NCBI GenBank assembly: GCA_014526335.1
Contig: JACTAT010000025.1
Coordinates: 99,235 to 163,234, forward strand
DNA from: Chrysaora quinquecirrha
Taxonomy: Eukaryota > Cnidaria > Scyphozoa > Semaeostomeae > Pelagiidae
Direction of reading: 5' to 3'
DNA: 64,000 nucleotides
The first letter of the stretch is position 1, and every line of letters begins with the position of its first letter. The position numbers were made by a program, and so were the translations under genes. The notes under the pieces were generated by a model. It was not told the origin of the DNA. It did no database searches and was given only the letters and a program-made list of their open reading frames with translations. Shown here piece by piece: positions 1-50,490 of this stretch.

Positions 1-3000
1 ATCAAAATAAGTCGATTTGGGAGAAAAAATTTCCCTAAAAAAATGGCCAAAAAGGCAAGTCTATAGCCTTGCCAAATGCCCAAAAATAGGCCAAAATCAG
101 GGGTTTTGAAAACTCCCTTTTTTCTTCAAAAATAATTACTAAATCCTTCCAGAAACCCCCTGATCTGCCTCTAGGGGTAAATACAGTGTTTTTCTATCAA
201 AATAAGTCGATTTTGGGAGAAAAAATTTCCCTAAAAAATGGCCAAAAAGGCAAGTCTATAGCCTTGCCAAATGCCCAAAAATCGGCCAAAATCAGGGGTT
301 TTGAAAACTCCCTTTTTTCTTCAAAAATAATTACTAAATCCTTCTAGAAACCCACTCCTCTAGGGGTAAATACAGTGTTTTTCTATCAAAATCGATTTTG
401 GGAGAAAAAATTTCCATAAAAAAACTGCCAAAAAGGCAAGTCTATAGCCTTGCCAAATGCCCAAAAGTCGGCCAAAATGAGGGGTTTTGAAAACTCTCTT
501 TTTTCTTCAAAAATAATTACTAAATCCTTCCAGAAACCCCCTGATCTGCTTCTAGGGGGTAAATACAGTGTTGTTCTATCAAAATAGGTCGATTTGGGAG
601 AAAAAATTTCCCTAAAAAAATGGCCAAAAAGGCAAGTCTATAGCCTTGCCAAATGCCCAAAAATCGGCGAAAATCAGGGGTTTTGAAAACTCCCTTTTTT
701 CTTCAAAAATAATTACTAAATCCTTCCAGAAACCCCCTGATCTGCCTCTAATGGGTAAATACAGTGTTTTTCTATCAAAATAAGTAGAATTTGGGAGAAA
801 AAATTTCCCTAAAAAAATGGCCAAAAAGGCAAGTCTATAGCCTTGCCAAATGCCCAAAAATCGGCCAAAATCAGGGTTTTGAAAACTCCTTTTTCTTCAA
901 AAATAATTACTAAATCCTTCCAGAAACCCCTGATCTGCCTCTAGGGGGTAAATACAGTGTTTTTCTATCAAAATAAGTCGATTTTGGGAGAAAAAATTTC
1001 CATAAAAAAACTGCCAAAAAGGCAAGTCTATAGCCTTGCCAAATGCCCAAAAGTCGGCCAAAATGAGGGGTTTTGAAAACTCTCTTTTTTCTTCAAAAAT
1101 AATTACTAAATCCTTCCAGAAACCCCCTGATCTGCTTCTAGGGGGTAAATACAGTGTTTTTCTACCAAAATAAGTCGATTTTGGGAGAAAAAATTTCCAT
1201 AAAAAAACCGCCAAAAAGGCAAGTCTATAACCTTGCCAAATGCCCAAAAATAGGCCAAAATCAGGGGTTTCGAAAACTCCCTTTTTTCTTCAAAAATAAT
1301 TACTAAATGCTTCCAGAAACCCCCTGATCTGCCTCTAGGGTGCAAATAGACTGTTTTTCTATCAAAATAAGTCGATTTTGGGAGAAAAAATTTCCCTAAA
1401 AAAATCGTCAAAAAGGCAAGTCTATAGCCTTGCCAAATGCCTAAAATTCTGCCAAAATCAGGGTTTTGAAAACTCCCTCTTTTCTTCAAAAATAATTACT
1501 AAATGCTTCCAAAAACCCTCTGATCTGCCTCTAGGGGGTAAATACAGTGTTTTTCTATCAAAATAAGTCGATTTTGGGAGAAAAAATTTCCATAAAAAAA
1601 CTGCCAAAAAGGCAAGTCTATAGCCTTGCCAAATGCCCAAAAATAGGCCAAAATCAGGGGTTTCGAAAACTCCCTTTTTTCTTCAAAAATAATTACTAAA
1701 TGCTTCCAGAAACCCTCTGATCTGCCTCTAGGGGGTAAATACAGTGTTTTTCTATCAAAATAAGTCGATTTTGGGAGAAAAAATTTCCATAAAAAAACTG
1801 CCAAAAAGGCAAGTCTATAGCCTTGCCAAATGCCCAAAAATCGGCCAAAATCAGGGGTTTTGAAAACTCCTTTTTCTTCAAAAATAATTACTAAATCCTT
1901 CCAGAAACCCCCTGATCTGCCTCTAGGGGTAAATACAGTGTTTTTCTATCAAAATAAGTCGATTTTGGGAGAAAAAATTTCCCTAAAAAAATCGCCAAAA
2001 AGGCAAGTCTATAGCCTTGCCAAATGCCCAAAAATAGGCCAAAATCAGGGGTTCCGAAAACTTCCTTTTTTCTTCAAAAATAATTACTAAATGCTTCCAG
2101 AAACCCCCTGATCTGCCTCTAGGGTGTAAATAGAGTGTTTTTCTATCAAAATAAGTCGATTTTGGGAGAAAAATTTTCCCTAAAAAAATGGCCAAAAGGC
2201 AAGTCTATAGCCTTGCCAAATGCCCAAAAATCGGCCAAAATCAGGGGTTTTGAAAACTCCCTTTTTTCTTCAAAAATAATTACTAAATCCTTCCAGAAAC
2301 CACTGATCTGCCTCTAGGGGTAAATACAGTGTTTTTCTATCAAAATAAGTCGATTTTGGGAGAAAAAATTTCCCTAAAAAAATGGCCAAAAAGGCAAGTC
2401 TATAGCCTTGCCAAATGCCCAAAAATAGGCCAAAATCAGGGGTTTTGAAAACTCCCTTTTTTCTTCAAAAATAATTACTAATTCCTTCCAGAAACCCCCT
2501 GACCTGCCTCTAAGGGGTAAATACAGTGTTTTTCTATCAAAATAAGTCGATTTGGGAGAAAAAATTTCCCTAAAAAAATGGCCAAAAAGGCAAGTCTATA
2601 GCCTTGCCAAATGCCCAAAAATCGGCGAAAATCATGGGTTTTGAAAACTCCCTTTTTTCTTCAAAAATAATTACTAAATCCTTCCAGAAACCCCCTGATC
2701 TGCCTCTAAGGGGTAAATACAGTGTTTTTCTATCAAAATAAGTAGAATTTGGGAGAAAAAATTTCCCTAAAAAAATGGCCAAAAAGGCAAGTCTATAGCC
2801 TTGCCAAATGCCCAAAAATCGGCCAAAATCAGGGGTTTTGAAAACTCCCTTTTTTCTTCAAAAATAATTACTAAATCCTTCCAGAAACTCCCTGATCTGC
2901 CTCTAGAGGGTAAATACAGTGTTTTTCTATCAAAATAAGTAGAATTTGGGAGAAAAAATTTCCCTAAAAAAATGGCCAAAAAGGCAAGTCTATAGCCTTG

Positions 3001-6000
3001 CCAAATGCCCAAAAATCGGCCAAAATCAGGGGTTTTGAAAACTCCCTTTTTTCTTCAAAAATAATTACTAAATCCTTCCAGAAACCCCCTGATCTGCCTC
3101 TAGGGTTTAAATACAGTGTTTTTCTATCAAAATAAGTCGATTTTGGGAGAAAAATTTCCCTAAAAAATCGCCAAAAGGCAAGTCTATAGCCTTGCCAAAT
3201 GCCCAAAAATAGGCCAAAATCAGTGGTTTTGAAAACTCCCTTTTTTCTTCAAAAATAATTACTAAATGCTTCCAGAAGACCCCTGATCTGCCTCTAGGGG
3301 GTAAATACAGTGTTTTTCTATCAAAATAAGTCGATTTTGGGAGAAAAAATTTCCATAAAAAAACTGCCAAAAAGGCAAGTCTATAGCCTTGCCAAATGCC
3401 CAAAAGTCGGCCAAAATGAGGGGTTTTGAAAACTCTCTTTTTCTTATAATTACTAAATCCTTCCAGAAACCCTCTGATCTGCCTCTAGGGGTAAATACAG
3501 TGTTTTTCTATCAAAATAAGTCGATTTTGGGAGAAAAATTTCCATAAAAAACTGCCAAAAGGCAAGTCTATAGCCTTGCCAAATGCCCAAAAATCGGCCA
3601 AAATCAGGGTTTTGAAAACTCCTTTTTCTTCAAAATAATTACTAAATCCTTCCAGAAACCCCTGATCTGCCTCTAGGGGTAAATACAGTGTTTTTCTATC
3701 AAAATAAGTCGATTTTGGGAGAAAAATTTCCCTAAAAAATCGCCAAAAGGCAAGTCTATAGCCTTGCCAAATGCCCAAAATCGGCCAAAATCAGGGGTTT
3801 TGAAAACTCCTTTTTCTTCAAAATAATTACTAAATGCTTCCAGAAACCCCTGATCTGCCTCTAGGGGTAAATACAGTGTTTTTCTATCAAAATAAGTCGA
3901 TTTTGAGAGAAAAAATTTCCCTAAAAAATCGCCAAAAAGGCAAGTCTATAGCCTTGCCAAATGCCCAAAAATCGGCCAAAATCAGGGGTTTTGAAAACTC
4001 CCTTTTTTCTTCAAAAATAATTACTAAATCCTTCCAGAAACCCTCTGATCTGCCTCTAGGGGTAAATACAGTGTTTTTCTATCAAAATAAGTCGATTTTG
4101 GGAGAAAAAATTTCCATAAAAAAACTGCCAAAAAGGCAAGTCTATAGCCTTGCCAAATGCCCAAAAATCGGCCAAAATCAGGGGTTTTGAAAACTCCCTT
4201 TTTTCTTCAAAAATAATTACTAAATCCTTCCAGAAACCTCCTGATCTGCCTCTAGGGGTAAATACAGTGTTTTTCTATCAAAATAAGTCGATTTTGGGAG
4301 AAAAAATTTCCCTAAAAAATGGCCAAAAGGCAAGTCTATAGCCTTGCCAAATGCCCAAAAATCGGCCAAAATCAGGGGTTTTGAAAACTCCCTTTTTTCT
4401 TCAAAAATAATTACTAAATCCTTCCAGAAACCCCTGATCTGCCTCTAGGGGTAAATACAGTGTTTTTCTATCAAAATAAGTCGATTTTGGGAGAAAAAAT
4501 TTCCCTAAAAAATGGCCAAAAAGGCAAGTCTATAGCCTTGCCAAATGCCCAAAAATCGGCGAAAATCAGGGGTTTTGAAAACTTCCTTTTTCTTCAAAAA
4601 TAATTACTAAATCCTTCTAGAAACCTCCTGATCTGCCTCTAGTGGGTAAATACAGTGTTTTTCTATCAAAATAAGTCGATTTTGGGAGAAAAAATTTCCA
4701 TAAAAAAACTGCCAAAAAGGCAAGTCTATAGCCTTGCCAAATGCCCAAAAATCGGCCAAAATCAGGGGTTTTGAAAACTCCCTTTTTTCTTCAAAAATAA
4801 TTACTAAATCCTTCCAGAAACCCCCTGATCTGCCTCTAGGGGTAAATACAGTGTTTTTCTATCAAAATAAGTCGATTTTGGGAGAAAAAATTTCCCTAAA
4901 AAAATGGCCAAAAAGGCAAGTCTATAGCCTTGCCAAATGCCCAAAAATCGGCCAAAATCAGGGGTTTTGAAAACTCCCTTTTTTCTTCAAAAATAATTAC
5001 TAAATCCTTCCAGAAACCCCTGATCTGCCTCTAGGGGTAAATACAGTGTTTTTCTATCAAAATAAGTCGATTTTGGGAGAAAAATTTCCCTAAAAAATGG
5101 CCAAAAGGCAAGTCTATAGCCTTGCCAAATGCCTTGCCAAATGCCCAAATGAAATCGGCCAAAATCAGGGGTTTTGAAAACTCCCTTTTTTCTTCAAAAA
5201 TAATTACTAAATCCTTCCAGAAACCCCCTGATCTGCCTCTAAGGGGTAAATACAGTGTTTTTCTATCAAAATAAGTAGAATTTGGGAGAAAAAATTTCCC
5301 TAAAAAAATGGCCAAAAAGGCAAGTCTATAGCCTTGCCAAATGCCCAAAAATCGGCCAAAATCAGGGGTTTTGAAAACTCCCTTTTTTCTTCAAAAATAA
5401 TTACTAAATCCTTCTAGAAACCTCCTGATCTGCCTCTAGGGGTAAATACAGTGTTTTTCTATCAAAATAAGTCGATTTTGGGAGAAAAAATTTCCATAAA
5501 AAAACTGCCAAAAAGGCAAGTCTATAGCCTTGCCAAATGCCCAAAAATCGGCCAAAATCAGGGGTTTTGAAAACTCCCTTTTTTCTTCAAAAATAATTAC
5601 TAAATCCTTCCAGAAACCCTCTGATCTGCCTCTAGGGGGTAAATACAGTGTTTTTCTATCAAAATAAGTCGATTTTGGGAGAAAAAATTTCCCTAAAAAG
5701 ATGGCCAAAAAGGTAAGTCTATATATAACCTTGCCAAATGCCCAAAAATCGGCGAAAATCAGGGGTTTTGAAAACTCCTTTTTTTCCAAAAATAATTACT
5801 AAATGCTTCCAGAAACCCCCTGATCTGCCTCTAGGGTGCAAATAGACTGTTTTTCTATCAAAATAGGTCGATTTTGGGAGAAAAAATGTCCCTAAAAAAA
5901 TCGTCAAAAAGGCAAGTCCATAGCCTTGCCAAATGCCTAAAATTCTGCCCAAATCAGTTGTTTTGAAAACTCCCTCTTTTCTTCAAAAATAATTACTAAA

Positions 6001-7420
6001 TGCTTCCAAAAACCCTCTGATCTGCCTCTAGGGGGTAAATACAGTGTTTTTCTATCAAAATAAGTCGATTTTGGAAGAAAAAATTTCCATAAAAAAACTG
6101 CCAAAAAGGCAAGTCTATAGCCTTGCCAAATGCCCAAAAATAGGTCAAAATCAGGGTTTTCGAAAACTCCCTTTTTTCTTCAAAAATAATTACTAAATCC
6201 TTCCAGAAACCCCCTGATCTGCCTCTAGGGGGTAAATACAGTGTTTTTCTATCAAAATAAGTCGATTTTGGAAGAAAAAATTTCCCTATAAAAATGGCGA
6301 AAAAGGCAAGTCTATAGCCTTGCCAAATGCCCAAAAATCGGCCAAAATCAGGGGTTTTGAAAACTCCCTTTTTTCTTCAAAAATAATTACTAAATCCTTC
6401 CAGAAACCCTCTGATCTGCCTCTAGGGGTAAATACAGTGTTTTTCTATCAAAATAAGTCGATTTTGGGAGAAAAAATTTCCCTAAAAAATGGCCAAAAGG
6501 CAAGTCTATAACCTTGCCAAATGCCCAAAAATCGGCGAAAATCAGGGGTTTTGAAAACTCCTTTTTCTTCAAAAATAATTACTAAATGCTTCCAGAAACC
6601 CCTGATCTGCCTCTAGGGTGTAAATACAGTGTTTTTCTATCAAAATAGGTCGATTTTGGGAGAAAAAATTTCCCTAAAAAAATCGTCAAAAAGGCAAGTC
6701 TATAGCCTTGCCAAATGCCTAAAATTCTGCCAAAATCAGGGGTTTTGAAAACTCCCTTTTTTCTTCAAAAATAATTACTAAATGCTTCCAGAAACCCTCT
6801 GATCTGCCTCTAGGGGGTAAATACAGTGTTTTTCTATCAAAATAAGTCGATTTTGGGAGAAAAAATTTCCATAAAAAAACTGCCAAAAAGGCAAGTCTAT
6901 AGCCTTGCCAAATGCCCAAAAATAGGCCAAAATCAGGGGTTTCGAAAACTCCCTTTTTTCTTCAAAAATAATTACTAAATCCTTCCAGAAACCCCCTGAT
7001 CTGCCTCTAGGGGTAAATACAGTGTTTTTCTATCAAAATAAGTCGATTTTGAGAGAAAAATTTTCCCTAAAAATGGCCAAAAAGGCAAGTCTATAGCCTT
7101 GCCAAATGCCCAAAAATCGGCCAAAATCAGGGGTTTTGAAAACTCCCTTTTTTCTTCAAAAATAATTACTAAATCCTTCCAGAAACCCCTGATCTGCCTC
7201 TAGGGGGTAAATACAGTGTTTTTCTATCAAAATAAGTCGATTTTGGGAGAAAAAAATTCCCTGAAAAAATCGCCAAAAAGGCAAGTCTATAGCCTTGCCA
7301 AATGCCCAAAAATAGGCCAAATGCAGGGGTTTCGAAAACTCCCTTTTTTCTTCAAAAAGAATTACTAAATGCTTCCAGAAACCCCCTGATCTGCCTCTAG
7401 GGTGTAAATAGAGTGTTTTT
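1..7420. repeat. Tandem satellite array, about 197-bp monomer (left part)
   Basis: About 38 head-to-tail copies of an AT-rich unit of roughly 197 bp, with no spacers. Landmarks in each unit: ATCAAAATAAGTCGATTTTGG, an A-rich stretch TTTCCCTAAAAAAATGGCC, a conserved hairpin-forming segment GGCAAGTCTATAGCCTTGCC, then TTTTTTCTTCAAAAATAATTAC and CTGATCTGCCTCTAGGGGTA. Copies differ by a few substitutions and 1-5 base indels. Variant classes (for example CCATAAAAAAACTGCC against CCCTAAAAAAATGGCC) recur at intervals. Open frames of 60-127 codons in it arise only because the unit has few stops in some frames; they are not genes. Confidence 0.97.
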
Positions 7421-8220
7421 GTGTTCGAAGAACTTCGAACACATTGGTGTGGGGTGGATGTCACTCACTCACACACTAACTAACCAACGCTTGAACAATG
7501 GAAAACGTGTAACAATAGGGCCATTGTCAAGAATGCCATTAGGGCCATTGTCTCGGCCATTTATGCGCAATTTGCGGTTAGTTGTTCACAATTCGGCCTG
7601 CAAGCACTTTTGTCAATCTGGGGTCATGTGACAACTGACTCATCCTTGTTTACTAAATGGAACTGGAAAATTGCCACCTTGCTTTGGTAAATGACATTTC
7701 AGGCATTCTCAACATTTAACAAAGAGTTTTGCCAAAGAGCGGCAATTTCAAAACAGTTTTCAAAACAAATCATCATTAATATTATCCTCACGATGAAAAT
7801 CGTCATAATAATAATAATGATAATCATCATCATCATCATCATCATGATTACTATCACCACCATTGACGGTGTGCAACATCTAAAGGAACGCTACCACCAC
7901 CACAACCAGCCCTACAACCATCACCTCGACCACCCTATCACCACCACCGGAACCACCCTACAACCATCACCTCGACCACCCTTATCACCACCACCACAAC
8001 TACCCCTACAACCATCACCACGATCACCCCTATCACAACCACCACAACCACCCCTTCAGCACCACAACCACCTCTACCACCACCACCACACCCACCATAC
8101 CACCACAATCACCCCTACCAACTAGCATCATGATCACCCCTATCACCACAACCGCAACCAGCCCTACAACCATCACCTCGACCACCCCTATCACCACCAC
8201 CAGGACCACCCCTACAACCA
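7421..8220. mobile_element. 800-bp non-satellite block inserted in the satellite
   Basis: The satellite unit is cut between GTGTTTTT and CTATC, and 800 unrelated bases follow before the unit resumes in register. The block begins with a 22-bp near-perfect palindrome (GTGTTCGAAG-AA-CTTCGAACAC, 7421-7442), has a unique middle with three partial repeats of AGGGCCATTGTC (7519-7560), and ends in an ATC/ACC-rich simple repeat (about 7800-8220). No coding region was recognised; open frames here are by-products of the CAC repeats. It could be a non-autonomous mobile element or an inter-array fragment. Confidence 0.55.
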
Positions 8221-9815
8221 TTTCTATCAAAATAAGTCGATTTTGGAAGAAAAAATTTCCCTATAAAAATGGCGAAAAAGGCAAGTCTATAGCCTTGCCA
8301 AATGCCCGAAAATCGGCGAAAATCAGGGGTTTTGAAAACTCTCTTTTTTCTTCAAAAATAATTACTAAATCCTTCTAGAAACCTCCTGATCTGCCTCTAG
8401 GGGGTAAATACAGTGTTTTTCTATCAAAATAAGTCGATTTTGAGAGAAAAATTTCCCTAAAAAAATGGCCAAAAAGGCAAGTCTATAGCCTTGCCAAATG
8501 CCCAAAAATCGGCCAAAATCAGGGGTTTTGAAAACTCTCTTTTTTCTTCAAAAATAATTACTAAATCCTTCCAGAAACCCCTGATCTGCCTCTAGGGGGT
8601 AAATACAGTGTTTTTCTATCAAAATAAGTCGATTTTGAGAGAAAAAATTTCGCTGACAAAATCGTGAAAAAGGCAAGTCTATAGCCTTGCCAAATGCCTA
8701 AAAATCTGCCAAAGTCAGGGGTTTTGAAAACTCCCTCTTTTCTTCAAAAACAATTGCAAATGCTTCCAAAAACCCTCTGATCTGCCTCTAGGGGGTAAAT
8801 ACAGTGTTTTTCTATCAAAATAAGTCGATTTTGGGAGAAAAAATTTCCATAAAAATCGCCAAAAAGGCAAGTCTATAGCCTTGCCAAATGCCCAAAAATC
8901 GGCCAAAATCAGGGGTTTTGAAAACTCCCTTTTTTCTTCAAAAATAATTACTAAATCCTTCTAGAAACCCCCTGATCTGTTTCTAGGTGTTAAATGCAGT
9001 GTTTTTCTATCGAAATAAGTCGATTTTGGAAGAAAAAATTTCCCTCTAAAAATGGCTAAAAAGGCAAGTCTATAGCCTTGCCAAATGCCCGAAAATCGGC
9101 GAAAATCAGGGGTTTTGAAAACTCCCTTTTTTCTTCAAAAATAATTACTAAATCCTTCTAGAAACCCCCTGATCTGCCTCTAGGGGTAAATACAGTGTTT
9201 TTCTATCAAAATAAGTCGATTTTGGGAGAAAAATTTTCCCTAAAAAAATGGCCAAAAAGGCAAGTCTATAGCCTTGCCAAATGCCCAAAAATAGGCCAAA
9301 ATCAGGGGTTTTGAAAACTCCCTTTTTCTTCAAAAGTAATTACTAAACCCTTCTAGAAACCCTCTGATCTGCCTCTAGGGGGTAAATACAGTGTTTTTCT
9401 ATCAAAATAAGTCGATTTTGGGAGAAAAAATTTCCCTAAAAAAATGGCCAAAAAGGCAAGTCTATAGCCTTGCCAAATGCCCAAAAATCGGCCAAAATCA
9501 GTGGTCTTGAAAACTCCCTTTTTTTCTTCAAAAAGAATCACTAAATCCTTCCAGAAACCCCCTGATCTGCCTCTAAGGGGTAAATTCAGTGTTTTTCTAT
9601 CAAAATAAGTCGATTTTGGGAGAAAAAATTTCCCTAAAAAAATGGCCAAAAAGGTAAGTCTAGCCTTGTTTACTGTCGTAAAATCGACCAAAATCAGTTT
9701 TGAAAGTTTAAAAATAGCTATCGTATCCTTCTAAATGCCCCCTGAATAGAGTCTTCATGGTAAATTAAGTATTTTCCAATCGGAATAGGTGCAATTAGGA
9801 AGAACAAACAAAACA
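8221..9815. repeat. Tandem satellite array, right part with decaying edge
   Basis: The same 197-bp satellite resumes at TTTCTATCAAAATAAG and continues for about 7.5 clear copies to about 9655. The final unit (about 9655-9815) is heavily diverged but still shows the order CGACCAAAATCAG, ATCCTTCTAAATGCCCCCTG and GGTAAATTAAGTATTTT, so the array fades rather than stopping sharply. Confidence 0.93.
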
Positions 9816-10360
9816 AACGAAGTCTTTCATCTCTATGATATTATAATTATTATGATTATGATTATACTAGCATTAACGATTTGACAATAAATGATATGAG
9901 AAAGTAAAATAGTTTTAAATCACCATTCTAAGAGACAAATCAAAGTCGTATAATATTTCTTTATTATACAATAATCAGTAGGCAACCAAATAAAAGATCT
10001 TGAGTTATTGACAGACGTGCATCCAAGCTAGTCTATATAAAATTAGTATATAAGGAGAACAACCTGTGTAAGAAATACCACAGAGAGATTTTATTTCGGT
10101 CGACTTTTTAGTTATTTCAGAAACAAATTAAGTCAAATTGAAACAAGGTTTGAAGGTAAAAGCTCTCATAGGAAACAGGCTGGGAAAATGTTTGCGAGAA
10201 GATTAGGGGTTGGTTGAAATTCGGGCAAAAATACGAAGGTCCTCTTGTAGGAAGGCAGATTTAGAGGTATCAGGGGAGATTTTCATTCCATTAAGAACAA
10301 CAGGGGTTGGAATAGGGTAAGGGGTGTTTCAAAAATAAAAAAGAATAAGACTCAACTCTA
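9816..10360. other. Region between satellite and alpha-spectrin 3' end
   Basis: About 550 bases of AT-rich unique-looking DNA. I see no exon, RNA gene or repeat that I can support. Part of it may be alpha-spectrin 3' untranslated or downstream sequence. Confidence 0.5.
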
Positions 10361-10366
10361 TTTATT
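10361..10366 (-). other. Candidate polyadenylation signal of alpha-spectrin
   Basis: TTTATT on the + strand reads AATAAA on the minus strand, about 255 bases past the alpha-spectrin stop codon. It is the first perfect hexamer I noticed downstream. In AT-rich DNA such a hexamer is expected often by chance, so this is a weak call. Confidence 0.35.
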
Positions 10367-10621
10367 TCTGATCAACTAGTATTTCCACCAGTGTGCCAAA
10401 TTGACTGATGAACAATAAATATAATCTTAACAGGTTTACCCAAATAGATAAATGAGCATGTAAATTTTCAAGGGGGCTGATCTGTCCTTTGAGAAATTAA
10501 GTATCAATCAATTTACTGCATAATGCTAGGAAACGTTAAACTGGCTATAGTTAAGTCTTGAAGTCTTTAAAGAAAGTTATTAAAAAGCTTGACTAGCAGG
10601 CAGTTTTTTATGAGTTCAAAT

Positions 10622-48730
<38,109 letters not shown>

Positions 48731-50490
48731 TTTGCACTTCAGGAATTGCTCGCAAGAAGCCAACACCCAAGGACGCTTCTGATTGGCTAAATGACTAGCA
48801 TTATGTATTTTGGCTTTGTTCTTTATTCTTTTGTTCTTTGTTTTGCTGATTAATCGCCCAAGGCGTTTATTAAATTTCTACATTCTTTTGAGCCCCATCA
48901 AACATAATTTTGCAAACATTTAAAAGTTTGCTTGTCAAACACATTATATCACCGTTTGACCACGTCACAAAACTTTGCGTGAGAAATTTTTTGGCTACGA
49001 CAAGCAGAAAATTTCTTTGAAAGTCTTATAAAGCATCGTGTCCTGCAAATCCTACTTGTTAAGCAAGGTTTTGCGAGCAAAGTGCTGTGGCGTCGTGGTG
49101 TCAGAAGCTTAGTGTGGTCAGGGTTCGAGCCCAGCCACGGTAGCGTCACAGCCAGAGTCGAGGACAAACCATTAGGTGCAGCGCGTCTCCCAAAATCAAG
49201 AAAATTAAAAAATTAAAGTAAAAATTGTCAATTTTACCTTCGAACAGAAGTATTGAAGTCCGAGATTTAAAAACGTCACGCATGCGCAACAAAGTTTTTC
49301 CCACAATTGCCTGAATTACTTGAAGAAATTCTATCAGTATTAAGACGATGAATTTATAATTGATTCAGTGTGTGAGTCGGAAGCTGGCGGGATATCCAAG
49401 CGTAAGCACATGGTCTGGGGGCCGGATAGTCCCACCCCTTTGGCTGGCCGAAGATTCACGGGAGAATAGCGATTTCCTGTAAAGGGAACCACCGTAAGAT
49501 GCGACGCCTCAGCCACATTGTCTCGGCATTGTGGATGCAAGTGGGGAGCATTCATCTCCAGCACTGAGCAATGTTTTTGCTTTTCAGCAAGGGACCGTTA
49601 TTACGTTCCTTTCAACTGCCTTGTTTTGCTTGGTCTCATTCTCAAAGTTTGTTGCCACTGTCGAAATCAGATACAATGATTGATATTCAATTAAAAAAGT
49701 CAGTCTGCATTTTTTAATTCATTTCAGTATCAAAAGAGTTTGAAATTTTCATGTGCCAGGCATCACGGGCAGGATAGCTAGTCTAAATATACTAAAATTT
49801 TTTCAAGCATTTTTATTGTTGCATTGAAACCCGTAAAGTAACAAGTCCGTTCTTGTTGAAATCATTTTGTTTCTTTGGCAGCTGAGTTTTGGAAAAAATG
49901 AGGCTGAGATTCTTAATTTTCAAGATGTTTTGTCCACCAAGGGTTGTGTGTTGGAGTAAGATAAAAGCTTGTCTGTTCTTTTTAACGATTCTATATGAGA
50001 TCTCACGAACTGCTCAATGCCCAAGAAAGGTCAAATGTTTGTATATGCTTAGAAATATGGTTAAAGTTGGTGTAAATTAGCTTCGGCTACAAAAAAAACA
50101 ACTGAAAATAAAGAATGTAAAAAAAAACAGCAATATAATACGCAGTTTTTCACATGAAACTTCAGAAAATACAAAGTTTTGACAGTTAGAAAAACGCCTT
50201 TTTTCTTCCTTGATGTTAAACATTTCTAAAATTTCCTTAAACCCTGAGGGTCTCTAGACTAGATACCCCATATGTTTCTTAAGCATGCAACTCAATAAGA
50301 AAAAGGAAAAAAAGCACGAAAGGTACCATAATCATTATCATTATCATTATCACTTAGAAAAATTGTATCATCCATAAAATCTTGTGCATTTAAATCATTT
50401 TCTATTTTGCATTTGTTACTATAATATATACAGTTAAAAAGGATTAAAAAAAAAACATGGCATACAGTATATATATATATAATGAAATTA
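48731..50490. other. Intergenic region between whirlin-type gene and alpha-spectrin
   Basis: 1.76 kb between the alpha-spectrin start codon and the whirlin-type stop codon, both genes on the minus strand. It must hold alpha-spectrin's 5' untranslated region and promoter, but I cannot place them. It contains a diverged foldback fragment (48895-49080) and a half SINE (49083-49163). A comparatively GC-rich stretch at 49365-49560, with CCACCGTAAG and several CG dinucleotides, could be a promoter or an upstream non-coding exon. Confidence 0.4.
49083..49163 (+). mobile_element. SINE-like repeat family A, 5' half
   Basis: GCTGTGGCGTCGTGGTGTCAG, GGGTTCGAGCCCAGCCACGG and GTAGCGTCACAGCCAGAGTC. GGTTCGAGCCC fits the B box of tRNA-type polymerase III promoters, which supports a tRNA-derived SINE. 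It lies 350 bases upstream of the alpha-spectrin start. Confidence 0.7.

Noticed and set aside
1..7420. Possible CRISPR-like array
   Set aside because: Repeats are contiguous long monomers with no unique spacers, and the window is clearly animal DNA.
7691..8230. Thr/His/Pro-rich open frames
   Set aside because: Translation of the ACC/ATC simple repeat of the inserted block.
1..9691. Dozens of open frames of 60-127 codons, many with near-identical products (MGIWQGYRLAF...)
   Set aside because: They are frames of the 197-bp satellite and overlap on both strands. The unit length is not a multiple of three, so frames drift and end arbitrarily.
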